From Notospermus geniculatus (lineage: Eukaryota > Nemertea > Pilidiophora > Heteronemertea > Lineidae): a stretch of DNA of 64,000 bases. Position 1 is the stretch's first letter; each line of letters opens with the position of its first letter. Location of the stretch: the NCBI GenBank assembly GCA_002633025.1, contig NMRB01000275.1:348939-412938 (forward strand). Reading direction: 5' to 3'. The notes beneath the pieces are model-generated. The model searched no databases and was not told the DNA's origin. It saw only the letters and a list, made by a program, of their open reading frames with translations. Shown here one piece after another: positions 46,001 to 50,447 of the stretch. A program made the translations under genes and the position numbers.

Positions 46001-48884
46001 CAGGCCGAATACTGTACCCTGTTTGGGAGAGTTGGGCGAAAAGTTGTTAATCAGTAATACTAATGTATACATGTCTTGAATACTGAGATGAGAAGATATG
46101 ATCTGCAAAAAAATAGGAAATCACTTCTGGTTTTACATCAAGATGATCGTGTTCACTTGTTGCTAGATAAACTAACAGCTTGGCTCATTCTTTGATGAAC
46201 TACAACTTTATTTCTTTCAGCTGAACCCAGCTTTGCTATATTTTGCGCAGCCATCAATGAGTACTGTGGCAAAGTCCAGGAAGATGACTGCCAACTGGTC
46301 GTGGGTGAAATTATCGGAGCATTGTTCATGAGTAAGTTTGAGGGGAGACAAATTTTAGATTGAAGTGCAATATTGGAGGCCTTCAGCAGAAAAAAAATGA
46401 GGGTATACTCCAAAATTTATTGCTACATGCAAGTGTGGTGATCAGTGATCAGTGTGGAGATGCAGGTACATGTAGATTGTCTTAGTTGTAGGACTTAGAA
46501 GATCTTGTGATTGGTGCTCCCTCCAAAAGGATGCCAAAAATGGCAATTGGACCTGTGGACCCATAAATTTGTTTTATATCAGTAAATGTATTTGGTTCCA
46601 GGCCTCTGGTACAGAGCTGAAGTAAAGGATGTTGATGATGATAACGTGACCGTCTTCTTCATCGATTTTGGCAACACGGATGTTGTTCCTCGCTCAGATA
46701 CTCGGCCACTTTCAGAGGAGTTGGTCACATATCCTATTCAAGGCATCTCGTGTCAACTGGCAGGTATGTTGAAAATAGCTTATTACTCAGCAGGAAGTGA
46801 AGCTTGATCTGTATTGCACAGGCCTATAGCTACGTAGGGTAATACGTGAGGCGGTCTAGGAAAACCTGTCGGGTGTTGCTCAATGATCAAGGGCTGTCAG
46901 ATTGCCTGTGCATTGGTCTGCTACTGTTTACCTGTTACGAAGTACATTTCAGCTAATGAAATGTGCAGGTTTACCAAGTCCATTAACACTTTCCTCAAAT
47001 GCGACATCCAATGGGTTTTCCTAGACTGTCTAGAAAATATTTTAAAACTGATTAGTGTGGAAATCACTCTAATAATAGCCTCACGTTATTATCATTATTT
47101 ATTCATACTGGTAAACCGCTGCATCACTGAACCAGTTGAGTTCTTGTTCATGGGACGCCTTGGTTTCAATGGAATCATTGACATTTTCAGATGTTGAGCC
47201 TATTGGTGGCTGTTGGAGTGATGATGCCCTCCGTATGATCGCTGATCTAGCCCAGTCTGGATCAAATGTTGCAACGTCACTAAGATGTGTTGATCACATT
47301 CATCACATCAAGTTGCAAATTGACACCAGAGATGGGCAAATCATTGATCTTGGTAAGTGTCGTCAGACATTCAGATAACTACAACTCTGACAGAGCAAGG
47401 ATTGAAAATCTGTTGGCAGAGGAAAGACATGAGCCAGCTCGTAGATGATTGTCTCTGTAGGCACTATTTTGGGAGGTTGTACATATATAATGCAGGAAGA
47501 AATTTCTGTTGATTGGGTCTTGAGGTCTTATTAGTCGACATATCAGCCGTGTTTTCTTTGCAGAGCCAGAAGTCCATGCCTTGTTTTGATTGATCATGAT
47601 TTGTGCTCATTCAGATAATTTTTGCTGAGGTTTTGTCAGATATCACTGGAGTTGATTGATGGAAAAGGACACCAGAGACTAGGGTCCTATTGGCGGAGTC
47701 CAGCAGGTCGTGCCAAGTCTTGATGATGTTGGGCATTAAAGTCAACAGTACCGAATATTTGACGGTGCAGCTTAGCTTGCCACAGGCAGAAGCTTTGTGT
47801 ACCTGGCCGTGGGTGTCCGTGAGATATCCATATGGGAATACATGTATGTTTATTGAGGATCAATTATATGCTTCTCTCAACAGCCCAAGTACTTGTAAAG
47901 AATGGCCATGCCATTTCAACTGCGAAAGAGCCACCGAAGCAATCAGGAGGGATCCCTGGAGTCATGGCCTCCCCTTCTACTACTACTACAGATGGTGAGT
48001 GAATAGTTTGCTTCCTGATTGTCCATCTTCGTGGTAACACTCTTCACGGACCGATCTGATCAATCACTGGCAATGTACGAGTGTAAATTGTGCAACTGGC
48101 AAAAACTCGGAGCATCCAGTCAGTCATTATGTCCTGACCACGTATATCGACCCGGAGACTGGCAGCAACTCGGGTACCATCAGGGGCGTTGAGGTTCGAT
48201 GAGACTTAAGACTTTGCTTTAGAAAACTGGCACTGATTTGTCACAAGCCTGTGTAATCACCACGACTGAACGAAACTGGATACAACTAGTTGCTAGAAAG
48301 TAGGAACATGTGCAACTCGCGGCACTGGTGATTTCTCAGTACCAGGGAGTCGCAAGGGTACCTTCAGGCCTTGTCTTTTAAGGCGAGCTAAAAAGTGCAT
48401 GCGCCTCGCAAACAATAGAATTTCTATTGTTTGTGAAGCACATGCACTTTTTAGCTCACCTTAAAAGACAAGGCCGGCTACATCGATGACGGTTTCTGGC
48501 GACTGATCAGTTACCTCCAGTTTAGCTAGTTCCTCAGTCGCCAGGTAATTCAGTGGCGGTAAGTTGTATCCAGCCGCAAGTGCGATGTACACTAGGCTTT
48601 AAACATGAAGGGCCGTATTCCAAAAGGGTGTTTAAGACTTAGACGCGTGTGACTTTGTCAAGTGCACAGTGGAAGTGTGTGATCTGTAGTGACGTTACAC
48701 GTGCGATGATCATCCTTTTTGAATACGGCCCGAAGATTTCATGCTTTGAGGGTGAGCAGTTCAGTTTGCCTGACCAGCAAAATCTTATCTTATGTCGCAT
48801 TCTCTTTTAGTGGACGAACTTCGCCGTCGGCTGCAGGAGCAAGATGAGGTGATTCAGCTGTTGCGCTCGAAATTGGGCATGTAG
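19052..48884 (+). CDS. tdrd1: TDRD1/Vreteno-like RRM-MYND-multi-Tudor protein (whole gene)
   Basis: Likely germ-granule (nuage) scaffold of the piRNA pathway: Tudor domains bind symmetrically dimethylated arginine on Piwi proteins. Twenty-nine exons with consensus splice sites join to exactly 7,101 nt (2,366 residues plus stop), which supports a single gene. Approximate order: RRM 46-125; acidic/Gly-Arg/Met-rich linker; MYND zinc finger 332-368; degenerate Tudor 475-535; Tudors near 740, 975, 1175 and 1382; degenerate Tudor near 1577; Tudors near 1766, 1986 and 2190; charged helix at the C-terminus. Mouse TDRD1 has a MYND finger and four Tudors; Drosophila Vreteno has RRM, MYND and two Tudors; this protein has the Vreteno head and a much longer Tudor array. 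Two possible small extra exons are listed separately. Exons 2-3, 27-28 and 30-31 occur twice in the assembly. The exact ortholog name is an inference. Confidence 0.85.
19674..19787 (+). CDS. tdrd1: Tudor gene exon 2 (copy A)
   Basis: The acceptor TTTCTGACAG and donor GTGAGT are consensus. It encodes an acidic N-terminal stretch (WNPMEDDFNDPDFNSYQRGP). An identical-coding second copy is at 20956-21069. Confidence 0.85.
19951..19999 (+). CDS. tdrd1: Tudor gene exon 3 (RRM RNP2, copy A)
   Basis: 49 nt encoding KENTCYVVGIPGNLNE; CYVVGIP is the RNP2 strand of an RRM. It is repeated at 21305-21353 with one or two silent changes. Confidence 0.88.
20243..20243. other. Single-N contig junction
   Basis: One N at the exact end of duplicated block A. 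Confidence 0.95.
20451..20799. mobile_element. CAGTGTTTCCGCCAG element, polymorphic insertion
   Basis: Present in copy B and absent from copy A. Terminal inverted repeats are CAGTGTTTCCGCCAG and CTGGCGGAAACCCTG; TTGGG flanks both sides (20446-20450, 20800-20804). The interior is G-, C- and T/A-run rich with no coding potential. Same family as 43074-43205. A non-autonomous DNA transposon; the termini are hAT-like but the apparent duplication is 5 bp. Confidence 0.85.
20956..21069 (+). CDS. tdrd1: Tudor gene exon 2, copy B
   Basis: Encodes the same protein as 19674-19787. Probably the other allele and not a second exon. If both copies were genuine, exon 2-3 duplication would alter the RRM. Confidence 0.7.
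21305..21353 (+). CDS. tdrd1: Tudor gene exon 3, copy B
   Basis: Repeats the RNP2 exon; TACATCGTT replaces TACGTCGTT, so one Val becomes Ile. Likely allelic. Confidence 0.7.
21363..21984. mobile_element. AGCTCACC-type dispersed element, polymorphic insertion
   Basis: Present in copy B and absent from copy A, which shows its true edges: it starts AGCTCACTGGGGTGAGCTAT and ends CCATGGACCATTTCATTTT inside a T run. Shared interior words are GTTAGCAGGGCACGTTTTGT and TTTCGGTCCGATT. Further copies at 62132-62514 and 63331-63732. An N lies at 21705. Non-coding. Confidence 0.85.
22911..22999 (+). CDS. tdrd1: Tudor gene exon 4 (RRM helix 1)
   Basis: The acceptor is CTGTTGCAG and the donor GC|GTAAGT. 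It encodes DGIRNLFRKAGNITKMNVLP and the loop leading to RNP1. Confidence 0.92.
23323..23613 (+). CDS. tdrd1: Tudor gene exon 5 (RRM RNP1 and acidic linker)
   Basis: Starts with the RNP1 strand (IAFVTYS, with its Ile from exon 4), the second RRM helix (MEEAIRKYNDHRIG) and the last strand FKLRVSVA. A Lys/Glu-rich linker with an acidic run (EEGDAEDDDGID) follows. Confidence 0.92.
24093..24236 (+). CDS. tdrd1: Tudor gene exon 6 (Gly-Arg linker)
   Basis: The acceptor is CTGTTTCAG and the donor AG|GTGAGG. It encodes TKGTGRGRIIGKYIRNRPSP; the RG dipeptide lies in a basic stretch. Both phases fit the neighbours. Confidence 0.85.
24706..24770 (+). CDS. tdrd1: Tudor gene exon 7 (Met/Gly-rich linker)
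   Basis: The acceptor is GCTTTTCAG and the donor CCAG|GTGAGT. It encodes GPQHAPHMMMPMSFDGYGMG, a low-complexity linker. Confidence 0.85.
25286..25528 (+). CDS. tdrd1: Tudor gene exon 8 (linker and first MYND cysteines)
   Basis: Two related segments, SMNAPFGMQ and SMNVQFGAKQ, each followed by an LEKA/LDKA helix, form a short internal repeat. The exon ends with CIVCGTQ, the first zinc-binding CxxC of the MYND finger. Confidence 0.9.
26004..26100 (+). CDS. tdrd1: Tudor gene exon 9 (MYND zinc finger)
   Basis: Supplies CTKCKTHYCSTECQTADWGK and then HKEMC. With CIVC of exon 8 this gives the complete CxxC-CxxC-YCxxxC-HxxxC MYND pattern. In this family the finger is a protein-interaction module. 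Confidence 0.95.
26904..27190. mobile_element. TTAA-flanked MITE in the intron after exon 9
   Basis: Ends are TTAAAGGACCACAGTATTGC and the inverse GCAATACAGTGGTCCTTTAA. TTAA at both outer edges fits a piggyBac-type target, though it may also be part of the inverted repeat. No coding potential. Confidence 0.7.
27448..27499 (+). CDS. tdrd1: Tudor gene exon 10
   Basis: The acceptor is TTTTTCCAG and the donor ACG|GTCAGT. It encodes VENNQFEVQMNAEMLLNT. Small and unconserved, but the phases fit both neighbours. Confidence 0.7.
27646..27876. mobile_element. MITE with TCACACTGAG ends
   Basis: Terminal inverted repeats are TCACACTGAGCTAGTTCTCA and the inverse TGAGAACTACTTCAGTGTGA. The interior has ACGGGC and CCCGT words in inverse orientation. 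Non-coding. Confidence 0.75.
27952..28014 (+). CDS. tdrd1: Tudor gene exon 11
   Basis: The acceptor is GATTTTCAG and the donor AGG|GTAAGT. 21 codons, phase 0 on the right. It encodes KRMLDDASSSDVSQHLKR. Confidence 0.75.
28206..28360. repeat. Inverted-repeat element with GTCGAAAATTTGC
   Basis: The left GCAAATTTTCGACCCCAGTC and right GAGGTCGAAAATTTGCAGC are inverse, as are GACTTGAAAGT and ACTTTCAAGTC inside. Right-end sequence recurs near 33050, 39615 and 40199 with its flank (GTGCTCTATGTTGGATAT), so a larger family is present. Confidence 0.65.
28533..28559 (+). CDS. tdrd1: Possible 27-nt microexon of the Tudor gene
   Basis: TTTTTTTGCTGCATCAG then ATTGTTCCCGACATTCTCCA and GAAGAG, then a weaker donor GTAGTT. 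Phase 0 on both sides, so inclusion or skipping keeps frame; it would add IVPDILHEE. Not counted in the 2,366-residue model. Confidence 0.35.
29219..29364. repeat. GTATTC-type MITE, copy 1
   Basis: Starts GGGCTGTATTCAAAAAAGG and ends CCCTTTTTGAATACGGCC, with TAAGTCTTAAACACC near the right end. Same type as 48610-48731 and 54424-54544. Confidence 0.75.
29934..30058. repeat. GTATTC-type MITE, variant
   Basis: Ends AATGGCTAATATTCATAAAA and the inverse TTTTATGAATACCAGCCATT, with AAGTGCTTTTACTT/AAGTAAAAGCATTT inside. Confidence 0.65.
30683..30856 (+). CDS. tdrd1: Tudor gene exon 13 (start of first extended Tudor)
   Basis: The acceptor is CTTACTTCAG and the donor CAG|GTGGGT; 58 codons, phase 0 both sides. 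TILCVIQPREFYVKFEN is the typical strand that precedes a Tudor core in extended Tudor domains. Confidence 0.9.
31019..31131. repeat. Palindromic element 'CAGGCCTTT', intron copy
   Basis: Outer ends CAGGCCTTTCC and GGAAAGGCCTG, inner matching GTGCATGTGCCTC, and centre CAATAGAAATTCTATTG. GAACAG flanks both sides. Related to 48370-48475 and 54180-54288, which share centre and inner arms but differ in the middle of the arms. Confidence 0.75.
31193..31405 (+). CDS. tdrd1: Tudor gene exon 14 (degenerate Tudor core 1)
   Basis: DEDGVWKRGAVFEISDNKVY then LIHLIDEGKK aligns with a Tudor core, but FIDYGN is replaced by LIDEGK. The aromatic and Asn residues of the methylarginine cage are therefore missing, so it probably does not bind dimethylarginine. 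Confidence 0.9.
31568..31707 (+). CDS. tdrd1: Tudor gene exon 15
   Basis: The acceptor is TTATTTTCAG and the donor AA|GTAAGT. It continues the first extended Tudor (AICCCLSDIQPNEGNFFGPE, then KIECRVSG). From here through exon 25 every junction is phase 2. Confidence 0.88.
32398..32584. repeat. MITE-like element with CGTATACGCAAATATTTTTG
   Basis: ATACGCAAATATTTTTGCGG on the left and the approximate inverse ACATGCAAAAATATTTCC on the right, with TTCGCG and CGCGAA words between. Imperfect, non-coding. Confidence 0.5.
33301..33527. repeat. GTATTC-type MITE, larger variant
   Basis: Ends GGTATTCATAAAAATTCTC and the inverse GTAGTTTTATGAATACC; inner CTTAAG words and GTGGTCCAC/GTGTAGTCCAC. Related to 29934-30058. 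Confidence 0.6.
33584..33808 (+). CDS. tdrd1: Tudor gene exon 16 (basic linker)
   Basis: The acceptor is TCCTTGCAG and the donor AA|GTAAGT. Encodes the tail of the first Tudor module (VLNNVLINKKLVAQRRSKAM) and a Lys/Arg/Pro-rich linker. Confidence 0.88.
33993..34226 (+). CDS. tdrd1: Tudor gene exon 17 (leader of second Tudor)
   Basis: The acceptor is TTCCATGTAG. Contains the pre-Tudor strand VCKSASNFWVQVCCNGKVKE and a helix EMFKNINKMYQ, then a phase-2 donor AG|GTAAGA. Confidence 0.9.
34390..35097 (+). CDS. tdrd1: Tudor gene exon 18 (canonical Tudor 2)
   Basis: RPEIGDFCVAPYEGEYCRAY and VRFIDYGNVHIVTL form a full Tudor core with cage residues. A Lys/Ser/Pro linker follows, and then the leader of the next Tudor (PVRRMPVGETFSAVPVVVVS, EIYIQPVEAG). 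Each exon of this array thus carries one Tudor core and the leader of the next. Confidence 0.95.
35403..36002 (+). CDS. tdrd1: Tudor gene exon 19 (canonical Tudor 3)
   Basis: CAEDGDLVVAPFTGQFCRGR and VVVYFIDYGNKDPVASNE. Most of the first 390 nt is nearly identical to exon 20, and the end (PIRRMPTGEMFEAVPVVVVS) resembles the end of exon 18, so this exon links two duplication events. Confidence 0.95.
36042..36190. repeat. Dispersed repeat 'AATGGGGACGATAG', copy 1
   Basis: Shared with 42213-42371: AATGGGGACGATAGCTGACT, TGTCACTAGTGG, AACTATTGAAATGAAAC and GTCCATTGTATTAGGAC occur in the same order. The second copy ends CGTCCCCATT, the inverse of its start, so it is a MITE; copy 1 is diverged at that end. 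Confidence 0.75.
36466..37086 (+). CDS. tdrd1: Tudor gene exon 20 (canonical Tudor 4)
   Basis: RAKDGDLVVAVYAGEFCRGR and VVVYFIDYGNKDPVASNE, a close copy of Tudor 3. The second half is different (SLDLVGRQRILRQVASSLAV, EEYYVLISHSVSPSEIYGQV) and supplies the leader for Tudor 5. Confidence 0.95.
37616..38014 (+). CDS. tdrd1: Tudor gene exon 21 (canonical Tudor 5)
   Basis: The acceptor is TCTTTTGCAG and the donor AG|GTAAGT. RPSVGDYVATTYLSDWCRAT and VWYFDYGNEAVVPV keep the cage. It lacks the leader for the next Tudor, which lies in the exon at 40682. Confidence 0.95.
38084..38314. mobile_element. MITE with TACCGTATTTTTCGG ends
   Basis: Begins TACCGTATTTTTCGGGGTAA and ends GGCCGAAAAATATGGTA; interior has GTGCACCCTC and GAAGGGGTGCAC in inverse orientation. 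Non-coding. Confidence 0.75.
38446..38481 (+). CDS. tdrd1: Possible 36-nt cassette exon of the Tudor gene
   Basis: TTTGTCATTGCAG then CCCCAAAGATACACAGACCT and 16 nt more, then the donor GTAGGT. Phase 2 both sides, 12 codons, would add SPKDTQTSAIRC. Skipping keeps frame. It lies just before a nested transposon, so it may be spurious. Confidence 0.3.
38509..39401. mobile_element. Host element with GTAAAACCTCCG ends, split by an insertion
   Basis: GTAAAACCTCCGTTAGTGAA on the left and CTATACGGAGGTTTTAC on the right are inverse. AGTGAACACCTCC recurs inside. The element at 38541-39239 is inserted in it. Confidence 0.65.
38541..39239. mobile_element. Fold-back-like element with minisatellite arms
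   Basis: A 699-bp element flanked by GAATA on both sides (38536-38540, 39240-39244). Left end GGGTGTCATCCCATTTCGC, right end inverse GGGGTTACGACCCATTTTGC. The left arm (about 38549-38757) is a tandem array of a roughly 15-bp unit, CCCATTTCGCCTACTT; the right arm (about 39068-39232) is an inverse array (GTAGGCGAAATGGG). The centre holds a 96-bp palindrome at 38802-38897. The layout recalls Drosophila FB elements. No transposase. Confidence 0.75.
39366..39931. repeat. Duplicated block, copy A (ends at the N)
   Basis: CCGGTCCCAAGGGTGTTCAC to ACTCCTGGTCA, repeated nearly base for base at 39950-40515. Copy A stops at N 39932. Confidence 0.92.
39932..39932. other. Single-N contig junction
   Basis: The N is followed by CATGGACCATTTCATTT, which matches the right end of the AGCTCACC-type element, suggesting that contig 2 began inside such an element. 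Confidence 0.9.
39950..40515. repeat. Duplicated block, copy B
   Basis: Second copy of 39366-39931 with only a few differences (for example TTTCATTTC vs TTTTATTTC near the start). Intronic. Confidence 0.92.
40682..40867 (+). CDS. tdrd1: Tudor gene exon 23 (leader of Tudor 6)
   Basis: The acceptor is TCTGTTGTAG and the donor AG|GTATGA. Encodes VQIGKTFAVAPLNLNSADPF, YAVFLQV and the helix ELRREFNEVYDNREM. Confidence 0.9.
40946..41099. repeat. Two-copy tandem repeat, 87-bp step
   Basis: TACACCAAAGCTGGAACTTT starts both copies (40946 and 41033); copies agree to CCCCAGACCTA. Intronic. Confidence 0.85.
41251..41622 (+). CDS. tdrd1: Tudor gene exon 24 (degenerate Tudor 6)
   Basis: RPEVGDVVAAKWSYDHEWQR begins as a canonical core, but the FIDYGN segment reads FHVDLGHR, which lacks the cage Tyr and Asn. 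Fold probably kept, methylarginine binding probably lost. Confidence 0.92.
41798..41914. repeat. GTATTC-type MITE in the intron after exon 24
   Basis: GGCCCGTATTCTAGTAGGCT on the left, AAGCTTCGAGAATACGGC inverse on the right; CTTAACTATAAGG and CCTTAGAGTTAAGG also match. Confidence 0.7.
42213..42371. mobile_element. MITE 'AATGGGGACG', copy 2
   Basis: Starts AATGGGGACGATAGCCGACT and ends AGCGTCCCCATT, giving 10-bp terminal inverted repeats. Related to 36042-36190. Confidence 0.75.
42776..42970 (+). CDS. tdrd1: Tudor gene exon 25 (leader of Tudor 7, GC donor)
   Basis: The acceptor CTACTCTTTCCAG is the only nearby one that keeps phase 2; the acceptor at 42708 meets a stop in that phase. It encodes EETVSVHVIHKPDQFFAQPF and a helix. 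The donor is CAG|GCAAGT, a GC-AG intron. Confidence 0.88.
43074..43205. mobile_element. CAGTGTTTCTGCCAG element, 5-bp target-site duplication
   Basis: Ends CAGTGTTTCTGCCAG and CTGCCGAAAACGCTG, flanked by GTAAA (43069-43073, 43206-43210). Interior has a G run and AGGGGGATATCCCCCT. Same family as 20451-20799. Confidence 0.8.
43348..44534 (+). CDS. tdrd1: Tudor gene exon 26 (canonical Tudors 7 and 8)
   Basis: The largest exon. Tudor 7: RPDVGDVVAAPFHVDNKYYR with VRYIDWGNTEMVDL. The next leader is MSVAASVVHLGDPTRFYVHI. Tudor 8: KCQEMVVAKWQGDWYRAAVV with VRFIDYGNVDVVGV. It has phase 2 on the left and phase 1 on the right, so it is the switch between the two phase blocks of the gene. The donor is CAG|GTAAGC. 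Confidence 0.95.
44732..44842 (+). CDS. tdrd1: Tudor gene exon 27 (leader of Tudor 9, copy A)
   Basis: 111 nt, phase 1 both sides. Encodes AEPSFAIFCAAINEYCGKVQ and VVGEIIGALFM. Repeated at 46221-46331. Confidence 0.9.
   Translation: MNPALLYFAQPSMSTVAKSRKMTANWSWVKLSEHCS
45118..45279 (+). CDS. tdrd1: Tudor gene exon 28 (canonical Tudor 9, copy A)
   Basis: 162 nt, phase 1 both sides. LWYRAEVKDVDDDNVTVFFI and DFGNTDVVPR keep the cage. The acceptor is TTGGTTCCAG and the donor GCAG|GTATGT. Repeated at 46602-46763. Confidence 0.93.
45605..45605. other. Single-N contig junction
   Basis: One N between duplicate blocks; the right side starts in the middle of a coding exon with no splice acceptor. 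Confidence 0.95.
45606..45916 (+). pseudogene. tdrd1: Partial second copy of exon 26 (3' part)
   Basis: Carries the last part of exon 26 from GRVNTEQLNRFSNLVSTTKP to the donor GTAAGC. It has no acceptor because it starts at the N. Most likely an unmerged allele and not a broken exon. Confidence 0.8.
46221..46331 (+). CDS. tdrd1: Tudor gene exon 27, copy B
   Basis: Same protein sequence as 44732-44842. Spliced after copy A it would stay in frame, but it is probably allelic. Confidence 0.7.
   Translation: MNPALLYFAQPSMSTVAKSRKMTANWSWVKLSEHCS
46602..46763 (+). CDS. tdrd1: Tudor gene exon 28, copy B
   Basis: Same Tudor 9 as 45118-45279 with a silent change (GACGTT to GATGTT). Only this copy is contiguous with downstream exon 29. 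Confidence 0.75.
47191..47352 (+). CDS. tdrd1: Tudor gene exon 29 (tail of Tudor 9 module)
   Basis: The acceptor is CATTTTCAG and the donor CTTG|GTAAGT; 162 nt, phase 1 both sides. GGCWSDDALRMIADLAQSGS, then VDHIHHIKLQIDTRDG, the strand-rich second half of an extended Tudor. Confidence 0.92.
47884..47994 (+). CDS. tdrd1: Tudor gene exon 30
   Basis: 111 nt, phase 1 both sides; acceptor CTCTCAACAG, donor GATG|GTGAGT. AQVLVKNGHAISTAKEPPKQ and a Ser/Thr-rich end. Confidence 0.88.
48370..48475. repeat. Palindromic element 'CAGGCCTTG'
   Basis: Outer CAGGCCTTGTCTTTTAAGG and its near inverse; inner AAAAAGTGCATGCGCCTC; centre CAATAGAATTTCTATTG. Related to 31019-31131. Confidence 0.75.
48610..48731. 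repeat. GTATTC-type MITE
   Basis: GGGCCGTATTCCAAAAGGGT on the left, ATCCTTTTTGAATACGGCCC on the right; interior TTAAGACTTAGACGCGTGTG. Confidence 0.78.
48811..48884 (+). CDS. tdrd1: Tudor gene exon 31 (last coding exon)
   Basis: The acceptor is TTCTCTTTTAG. It encodes VDELRRRLQEQDEVIQLLRS and KLGM, a charged helix with heptad-like Leu/Val spacing, stop TAG at 48882-48884. No AATAAA was found close downstream. Confidence 0.9.
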
Positions 48885-49312
48885 ATGATGCTGTGGAGTT
48901 CAGTTGAATTAACAACGTACAATGATGAAGTTGTAATGATCTGCCTGCTATTGAACTCTTGTTGTTTATGCATTTATATTTGCTTTTCGCTCTCTTTGCT
49001 GGGTACAAGAAAATATTAGTCAAAAAAGTCAAATGATTTTGCGCATTTAGCAATTAGGAAGATGAATTCTTTCAGAGAAATTTTACTGCGATATTATGTT
49101 ACTTCTACAGGGTGTCCCAGAAAGTTTTACCACCCCTATGTGTTCCACATTTCCCCGTACAATGGTCCACAGATAATGGTAATGGGTAATGGTAATGGTC
49201 CACAGATCATGGTTGCGAGTGGCCATTGTTGAGTCCTGTGGCCAGGCGAGAAAAGCCTATTGTCAGAGTTAAACCTGGGTCTGCCAAATAGGCCAAGGAA
49301 ACAAAAATATGT

Positions 49313-50447
49313 TGTACCCTGGTACATAAAATTATGCTTGTGGGATGGCAAAACTCTGGGACACCTGGTAGCGATTTGGGGTGCATTTAGAGAATTTTCA
49401 CTTACCTTTTTGTTCATTATCAAATAATCATGTTTCTGAGTAAGTTGTTAGAGGTAGATTTTATGATTATTTATCATAGTCTGTCAATCATGTCCAAAGA
49501 TATGAAATGGTTTTGTTGGTGTTGCGATTAATAAGGAGGACATGAATGAGTCCACAAAATAGGGGTTTATGAGGTGGTTTGACCTCTGGATGTGATAGTT
49601 TTCTTTGGATCATGATGTACTTATTATTATATCTTGTATTTTGGTTCACAACAGGTGAGGTATTACCATGGTGTGCATCGTTGTCGTCGTGAACAGGGGT
49701 AGTAGGTTTCTTGAACACTTGGATGGGAACTTAGCATGGAGGGAGTTCGATACTGGGGGTTTTATATCGGTCTGCGGCAGGTGATTTGACAGCAGAACCT
49801 GAAACTAGTTAGGGTTAGTGAAGTCCCACTCTCAATGATTCCTTGGTATAGGGAATAGAAATTGGCTGAGAATGAATGATTCGGTATTCTGATGAATGAT
49901 AATGTGGCCTTCACATTGCTGAGTTGATCCATTTCCTCTCAAAAATATGGCTGTCTGGGGGTAATATCCTGGTACCATCATTTCTTAATGACTGGTGAGC
50001 ACAGTGGCCCTGGCCATTCAACTTGAAGTCACAACTGGGATGTGGGTTTACCTGAAGCTACATGTAGCTTCAGTAATGTTTTAGGGGTTATATGAGGTGG
50101 TTTGACCTCGGGATGTGATAGTTTTCTTCGGATCATGATGAAGTTGTATCCTGTATCATTTTGATATAACAACTAGCTTGGGGTTAATGTCAGGAATGCT
50201 TTGCTAGGAATGCTTTAGTGGATTATAGTTGATTAAGCAGTAGGATTGAAACAAGTTTTTAACTCGTTAAGAGTTGATTAGGTTAATAAGTTGATATTAC
50301 ACCCCAAGCCTTTTTCGTTCATACTAATACATTGTACTTGAGTTAAAAATTAAGCGACCATTCTTGATGTACGTAGCTTTCTCTTTTAGTTTTGTAGGGT
50401 TAGTAGTTGGGCAAGTTCATTTGATTTTGGGGGTGCTTGAATAGTTA
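49313..50447. other. Segment X, between duplicated segments D1 and C1
   Basis: No gene seen. GAGGTGGTTTGACCTC with GATGTGATAGTTTTCTT occurs twice, near 49570 and 50094. The matching region is missing between D2 and C2, where there is a single N. Confidence 0.6.

Larger units (their letters stand above)
45606..47089. repeat. Duplicated block, copy B
   Basis: Second copy of 44226-45604, about 100 bp longer because of a segment near 45955-46060. It continues into unique sequence and exon 29. Confidence 0.93.
47622..49312. repeat. Tandem-duplication segment D, copy 1
   Basis: TTGCTGAGGTTTTGTC to AACAAAAATATGT, repeated at 53434-55125 with very few changes. Includes exons 30 and 31 and the MITEs between them. 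Confidence 0.93.

Noticed and set aside
47690-47998. 102-residue open frame MAESSRSCQV as a separate gene
   Set aside because: It crosses the acceptor of exon 30 in a different frame; the exon 30 frame gives continuity with the Tudor protein.
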